Origin: an uncultured Acidimicrobiaceae bacterium
Lineage (GTDB): Bacteria > Actinomycetota > Acidimicrobiia > Acidimicrobiales > Ilumatobacteraceae
Reading direction: 5' to 3'
DNA: 53,546 nt
Assembly: GCA_903919455.1 (NCBI GenBank)
Contig: CAIXIJ010000069.1
Coordinates: forward strand, 1-53,546
In this document: one piece after another, positions 49,588-53,546 of the stretch
Numbering within the stretch: the first letter of the stretch is position 1
Layout of the letters: the number at the start of each line of letters is the position of its first letter
The notes under the pieces: model-generated
The model's database searches: none
What the model was told of the DNA's origin: nothing
The model's input: the letters and a program-made list of their open reading frames with translations, nothing else
Position numbers and translations under genes: made by a program

Positions 49588-49633
49588 CGACGCGGCGGCA
49601 GCATCCGTCCGTTCTCCTACACTGGAAGGCCTC

Positions 49634-50623
49634 ATGCCCGCTCAGTCCCCTCCGAACGACTCGCTGCACGCTGCATTGGCCCAGGTTGCCCCTGGCACGC
49701 CGCTGCGCGACGGCATCGATCGCATCGTGCGCGCCAAAATGGGTGCGCTCGTGCTGGTGGGCGACGGGCCCGACGTGCTGTCCATCTGCTCCGGTGGCTT
49801 CTTGCTCGACGCCGACTTCACCCCCCAGCGTCTCAGCGAATTGGCGAAGATGGACGGCGCCATCATCCTCAGCAGCGACGCCTCGCGCATTGCGAGGGCG
49901 AATGTGCATCTCGTGCCCGACCCCACGGTGCCCACTTCGGAGACCGGCACCCGACACCGCACGGCCGAGCGCGTCGCCGTGTCACTCGGGGTGCCCGTCA
50001 TCAGTGTGAGCGAAGAGATGAGCGTCATCAACGTCTACGCAGGTGGCATGAAGCGCCAGTTGCAAGAGATCGGCCGGCTACTCGACCGCGCCAACCAGGC
50101 GCTGCAGACGCTCGAGCGGTACAAGGCCAAGCTCGACGACGCCACAAGTGCGCTCACCGCGCTGGAGATCGAAGATGTGGTCACCGTCCGCGATGTGGCC
50201 GCCGTGGTGCAACGTGGCGACATGGTCCGACAGCTCGCTGCCGAGATCGAGACGATGATCGTCGAGTTGGGCGTCGACGCCCGACTGCTGCGCCTGCAAC
50301 TCGATGAAGTCTTCACCTCCCTCGACGACGAACTCGACCTCGTGATGGCCGACTACCCGCACCTCACCGGCCACCAGGTCAGCCACGCCGACGGCGACGC
50401 GCCTGCCTCGCCGAAGGGCTTGCGCCTCCTGGCGCGCGTGCCCCGACTCGGCGAACACGAGGCGCTGGCCATCACCGAGCACTTCGGCGAACTCGCAAAG
50501 GTGCTGCGGGCAACCGCTGCCGACATCGCCGGCGTTCCGGGCATCAGCGCAAAGACCGCATCTGCGGTGAAGGACACCCTCGATCGGCTCACCGAGAGCA
50601 CCATCCTGGATCAATACATCTAG
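49634..50623 (+). CDS. disA: DNA integrity scanning diadenylate cyclase DisA
   Basis: A 329-residue enzyme that makes cyclic di-AMP from two ATP and monitors DNA branches. The N-terminal DAC domain has DGA (74-76) and RHRTAER (107-113), both needed for catalysis, so the enzyme looks active. A helical linker and a C-terminal helix-hairpin-helix domain (IAGVPGISAKTA) follow. GGAAGG lies four bases before the ATG, and TACACT is found ten bases before it, so it may be made from the radA transcript and its own. RadA is known to restrain DisA in Bacillus and mycobacteria, which fits the gene order. Confidence 0.95.
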   Translation: MPAQSPPNDSLHAALAQVAPGTPLRDGIDRIVRAKMGALVLVGDGPDVLSICSGGFLLDADFTPQRLSELAKMDGAIILSSDASRIARANVHLVPDPTVPTSETGTRHRTAERVAVSLGVPVISVSEEMSVINVYAGGMKRQLQEIGRLLDRANQALQTLERYKAKLDDATSALTALEIEDVVTVRDVAAVVQRGDMVRQLAAEIETMIVELGVDARLLRLQLDEVFTSLDDELDLVMADYPHLTGHQVSHADGDAPASPKGLRLLARVPRLGEHEALAITEHFGELAKVLRATAADIAGVPGISAKTASAVKDTLDRLTESTILDQYI

Positions 50624-50632
50624 GCCCTGCGC

Positions 50633-51595
50633 TCAGGCGGGCCGATACGGCGTGGTGACGCCCGGCCGCGTTCCCTCGCACACCACGTCGCCATCGGCGA
50701 CCAGCTTGATGAGGTGCGCGAGCACGCTGCGACCCGCTGCCTTGTACAGCTTCTCGTTCACCCCGGCATACAGCCGTTTCACCATGTCGGGCACCAGCGC
50801 CACACCGTCGCGAACCGCACCCAGCACCTGGGCCTCGCGCTCGAGACGATGCGCCACGAAGGCCTCGAGGAACGGCGCCACTTCGGTGACCGGCGATCCG
50901 TGGGTAGGCCACAACACGGCGGGGGCCATTGCACGAACCAACTCCAGCGATGCGAAGTAGTCGCGCATGTCGCCATCGGGCGGGGTGATCACCGTGGTGC
51001 TCCAGCCCATGATGTGGTCGCCCGAGAACAGCGCCTGCTGCTCGGGCATCCAGAAGCAAGTGTGGTTGCTCGTATGTCCGGGTGTGTGCACCGCAGTCAA
51101 TGTCCAGCCGTCACCCGACGCAGCGACATCACCGGTGCGCACGCTCCGGTCGGGGCGGAACGCAAGATCAAGCGTCTCCTCCACCTTGGCCTCGCCAGCA
51201 GCCTGAGCGGCGAGTTCCTCTGCGTCAGGTTCCTCCGGCGTGTCGTCATCAACCCATGCCTCGTCCACCACGTGTGGGCCAAAAGCGACCGTCGGCGCAC
51301 CCGTCGTCTCGCGCAACCACGCAGCGAGCGGCGAATGATCCGAATGACAGTGAGTGACGAGAATCGCTGTCACCCTGCGCCCTTTCAGCGCTGCCTCCAG
51401 CGCCTCCCGGTGCCCCGGCAGCGCCGGCCCCGGGTCGATCACCGCAACGTCGCTCTCGCCGATGATGTAGGTGCCGGTGCCGTGATACGTGAACTTCGAT
51501 GGGTTGTTCGCAATGACGCGCTGGATGTACGGAGCCACCTGCACGGCCTCGCCGTATCGAGGGTCGTCGAGCGTGACGAAAGGAATCGCGCTCAC
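50633..51595 (-). CDS. MBL-fold metallo-hydrolase (LACTB2/glyoxalase II-like)
   Basis: A 320-residue metallo-beta-lactamase fold protein. The metal-binding motif THCHSDH (81-87) is complete, and further ligands lie in HTPGHTSNH, SGDHIMG and WPTHGSP. The C-terminal 80 residues (VLGAVRDGVALVPDMVKRLYAG onward) form a winged-helix-like part as in LACTB2-type enzymes. The substrate is unknown. The GTG start overlaps the asparaginase stop by four bases, and it converges with disA across only nine bases. Confidence 0.87.
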   Translation of the reverse strand: MSAIPFVTLDDPRYGEAVQVAPYIQRVIANNPSKFTYHGTGTYIIGESDVAVIDPGPALPGHREALEAALKGRRVTAILVTHCHSDHSPLAAWLRETTGAPTVAFGPHVVDEAWVDDDTPEEPDAEELAAQAAGEAKVEETLDLAFRPDRSVRTGDVAASGDGWTLTAVHTPGHTSNHTCFWMPEQQALFSGDHIMGWSTTVITPPDGDMRDYFASLELVRAMAPAVLWPTHGSPVTEVAPFLEAFVAHRLEREAQVLGAVRDGVALVPDMVKRLYAGVNEKLYKAAGRSVLAHLIKLVADGDVVCEGTRPGVTTPYRPA

Positions 51596-52551
51596 AGGTT
51601 CAGCGCACGCACGGTGCCCACTTGCCGACCGTGTCCCATGATCTTCTCTTCCAGCATCGGCGTCACTGCGCTCACGTCAACGCCGATGTCGGCCAACGCG
51701 GCCAGCATCACCGGAGGACGGGCACGGTCGCCACCATCGGCGATCTTCAACGCAACTGCACGGCCATCGGGCAGCGCTGCGGCGTACACGCCGTCGGCCC
51801 CATCCTTGGCCACCAAGCCCGGAACGTGCTGCATCAGGACCGTGACATCGCGGGTGGTGCCACCCACCATCTCCGGATGCTGTGTCATCGCCGCATACAC
51901 CTGGTCGCCCGCTGCACCCGCTGCGCCGGTGGCGATAGCGCGGAACGCTCGGGCCAGACCCACCAACGACATCGCGTGAGCCGGCGCCCCGCAGCCATCC
52001 ACACCAATGTGGGCGTGTGGCTCGGCGCAGAGCTCGTCGATCGTGTCGGTGATGACGCGCTGCAATGGATGGTCAACCTGCAGGTACGACGCATCGTGCG
52101 CCCATCCGTTGTGGACGCACGTGGCCACCATGCCGCTGTGCTTACCGCTGCAGTTCATCTGCAACGCGGTGCGGCTGCCGCCCGCAGCGATGATGTCCCA
52201 CGCCGACGCTTCATCGAGCGGCATCGACGCCGTGTTGGCAAGGGCATCTGCCGTGAGGCCTGCCGAGGCGAGGATGCGCTCGGCCGCCTGGAGGTGCATC
52301 GGGGTGCCGTCGTGGCTGGCGCACACCAACGCAAGGAGCTCGGGCGGCAGTGAGAGCCCCGACCGAACCATAGCTACCGCCTGCATCGGCTTGTTCGACG
52401 ACCGCGGGTACACCAGCACCCCAGGGTCGCCGACGGTGAGTTCCACGTTGCCGTCGGGACCCAACGCCACGACGGCGCCGAAGTGCACGGACTCTTGAAA
52501 GTCGTTGCGGGTGGTGATCGCCACAGGTGCGAATGCGTCAGGGGTAGCCAT
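51592..52551 (-). CDS. Asparaginase II family protein
   Basis: A 319-residue protein of the asparaginase_II family (type of Rhizobium etli AnsA). Characteristic blocks are YPRSSNKPMQAVAMV, LVCASHDGTP, LQMNCSGKHSGMVATC and VDGCGAPAHAMSL, containing the conserved Ser-Lys and Cys residues. It would release aspartate and ammonia from asparagine, though many members are untested. It lies between a truncated AI-2E family transporter and the MBL hydrolase with short overlaps on both sides, so the three are probably co-transcribed. Confidence 0.9.
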   Translation of the reverse strand: MATPDAFAPVAITTRNDFQESVHFGAVVALGPDGNVELTVGDPGVLVYPRSSNKPMQAVAMVRSGLSLPPELLALVCASHDGTPMHLQAAERILASAGLTADALANTASMPLDEASAWDIIAAGGSRTALQMNCSGKHSGMVATCVHNGWAHDASYLQVDHPLQRVITDTIDELCAEPHAHIGVDGCGAPAHAMSLVGLARAFRAIATGAAGAAGDQVYAAMTQHPEMVGGTTRDVTVLMQHVPGLVAKDGADGVYAAALPDGRAVALKIADGGDRARPPVMLAALADIGVDVSAVTPMLEEKIMGHGRQVGTVRALNL

Positions 52552-53546
52552 CAGGTTCCGGAGTTCGTTGGGTCGTCGTTGCGTTTGTCTCGTCGTCGAC
52601 GCCGCGGCGCGACATCGACCAAATCGTTGTCGATCACGTCATGTCGTTCACCCACGTCGTACAGCAAGGCCTGCACCATCGCGGCACCTGGGATCGCCAA
52701 CACCGCACCCACAGGGCCCAGCAGGGCCGCGCCACCCAGCGCAGCTCCGAATGCCACAGCCGGATGGATGTCCATCGTGCGAGCCGTGATGCGAGGGACG
52801 AAGAGGTAGTTCTCGATTTGCTGGTACACGATCACGAAGATCAGCACTGCGAGACCCTTTCCGGGCGACTCGATGAGTGCGATGAGCACCGGCAGGGCGC
52901 CAGCCAGATAGGTGCCCACCACGGGCAGGAACTGGCTGACGATGCCCACCCACAACGCCAACGCGACCGGGGCCTTGATACCGAGGGCCTGGAGCATCAC
53001 CCAGTGGAAGAACGACGAGAGGCCTGCCAAGAGCGCCCTCGAATAGAGGTAGCCCCCGGTCTTCTCGATCGCGATTTCCCACGTGTCGAGCACGCGCCTC
53101 TGGCGCTCGGGCCTCAGACGGCTGCACATCACTCGGCGCAGCTTCGGCCCGTCGGCCACCAGGTAGAAGGTGAACAGCGCGATCGACAGCGTCTGGATCA
53201 CAACACCAAGCGCCGTGACGGAGATGTCGAGCACCCGACTGCTCTGACCGCGGATGAACCGCTGCACCGCGCCGTTCGGGTTTTGGATCTCGGCGATCAC
53301 CGACGTGGCATCGATGTGCGTACCGAAATGATCATTGGCGAACGTCACGAACCTCGTGACGTAGTCCTCGGAGTTCTGCAGCAGGTCGGCGATCTGTTGG
53401 CCCACCAGCGCTGCAACGGTCACCACGAACACCAGGAAACCCACCAGCACGCCGAAGAGAATCAAGGCCGTCGCCGTGCCGCGACGCCACCCGCGGCGAG
53501 CCAGTCGGTTCACACCAGGTTCGATGGCCAGAGACAAGAACACCGA
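52551..53546 (-). CDS. AI-2E family transporter (5' end outside window)
   Basis: The C-terminal 331 residues of a membrane protein of the AI-2E/PerM/TqsA family. The first visible residues (VFLSLAIEPGVNRLARRGWRRG) match the family just after the first helix pair, so only a short N-terminal part is missing. Later blocks include FYLVADGP, a helix with FLPVVGTYLAGALPVLIAL and the YQQIENYLFVPRI segment. Family members export signalling molecules or exchange ions; the substrate here cannot be told. The tail is basic (PRRRRRDKR). Its stop shares a base with the asparaginase start. Confidence 0.88.
   Translation of the reverse strand, partial: SVFLSLAIEPGVNRLARRGWRRGTATALILFGVLVGFLVFVVTVAALVGQQIADLLQNSEDYVTRFVTFANDHFGTHIDATSVIAEIQNPNGAVQRFIRGQSSRVLDISVTALGVVIQTLSIALFTFYLVADGPKLRRVMCSRLRPERQRRVLDTWEIAIEKTGGYLYSRALLAGLSSFFHWVMLQALGIKAPVALALWVGIVSQFLPVVGTYLAGALPVLIALIESPGKGLAVLIFVIVYQQIENYLFVPRITARTMDIHPAVAFGAALGGAALLGPVGAVLAIPGAAMVQALLYDVGERHDVIDNDLVDVAPRRRRRDKRNDDPTNSGT

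Overview
The window is GC-rich chromosomal DNA from an actinobacterium. The best guess is a deep-branching, non-mycobacterial lineage such as Acidimicrobiia; this is inference from gene content (full nuoA-N, a ClpC-type Clp ATPase, radA-disA, an LPxTG protein, an AftD-type arabinosyltransferase homologue, a MenJ-type reductase beside a polyprenyl diphosphate synthase) and from frequent GTG and apparently leaderless starts. No rRNA, tRNA, CRISPR array, insertion sequence or prophage was seen, and no gene-free gap exceeds about 260 bases.

Region 1 (1-5430) starts with the last 29 codons of an unknown + strand gene and a strong two-way terminator. A polyamine/GABA-type catabolic cluster follows. 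On the minus strand are an aldehyde dehydrogenase, a class I glutamine amidotransferase and an amino-acid permease. Divergently there are two tandem gamma-glutamyl-GABA hydrolase paralogues. Region 2 (5431-6804) holds an AbiEi-like/DUF559 protein and a repeat-bearing spacer.

Region 3 (6805-27232, minus strand) is the core: 21 closely packed genes that look like one respiratory operon. Transcription order is a small unknown membrane protein, a 2[4Fe-4S] ferredoxin, a cytochrome b6-like protein, a subunit-IV-like protein, a Rieske protein, a membrane dihaem cytochrome c, a second unknown membrane protein, then nuoA to nuoN. The cytochrome b is split as in b6f complexes. It keeps the b6f-type 15-residue haem-ligand spacing in helix D and has a cysteine where plastid b6 binds the extra haem c covalently. 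A divergent monohaem cytochrome c (27472-28287) carries the same N-terminal motif as the subunit-IV-like protein. It is followed by a geranylgeranyl-reductase-family flavoprotein and a convergent polyprenyl diphosphate synthase, which probably make the (partly saturated) menaquinone used by these complexes.

Region 4 (30769-34155) has clpC and a predicted lipoprotein. Region 5 (34168-48158) is a cell-envelope glycan locus: two multi-membrane GT-C-like proteins, a very small LPxTG protein, a methyltransferase-sulfotransferase fusion, a 1689-residue AftD-like protein, an acyltransferase 3, a membrane-anchored jelly-roll-like protein and a flippase. Region 6 (48226-53546) holds radA-disA (repair and c-di-AMP synthesis), an MBL-fold hydrolase, an asparaginase II family protein and a truncated AI-2E family transporter. 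All functions are read from motifs and family resemblance; none is tested.
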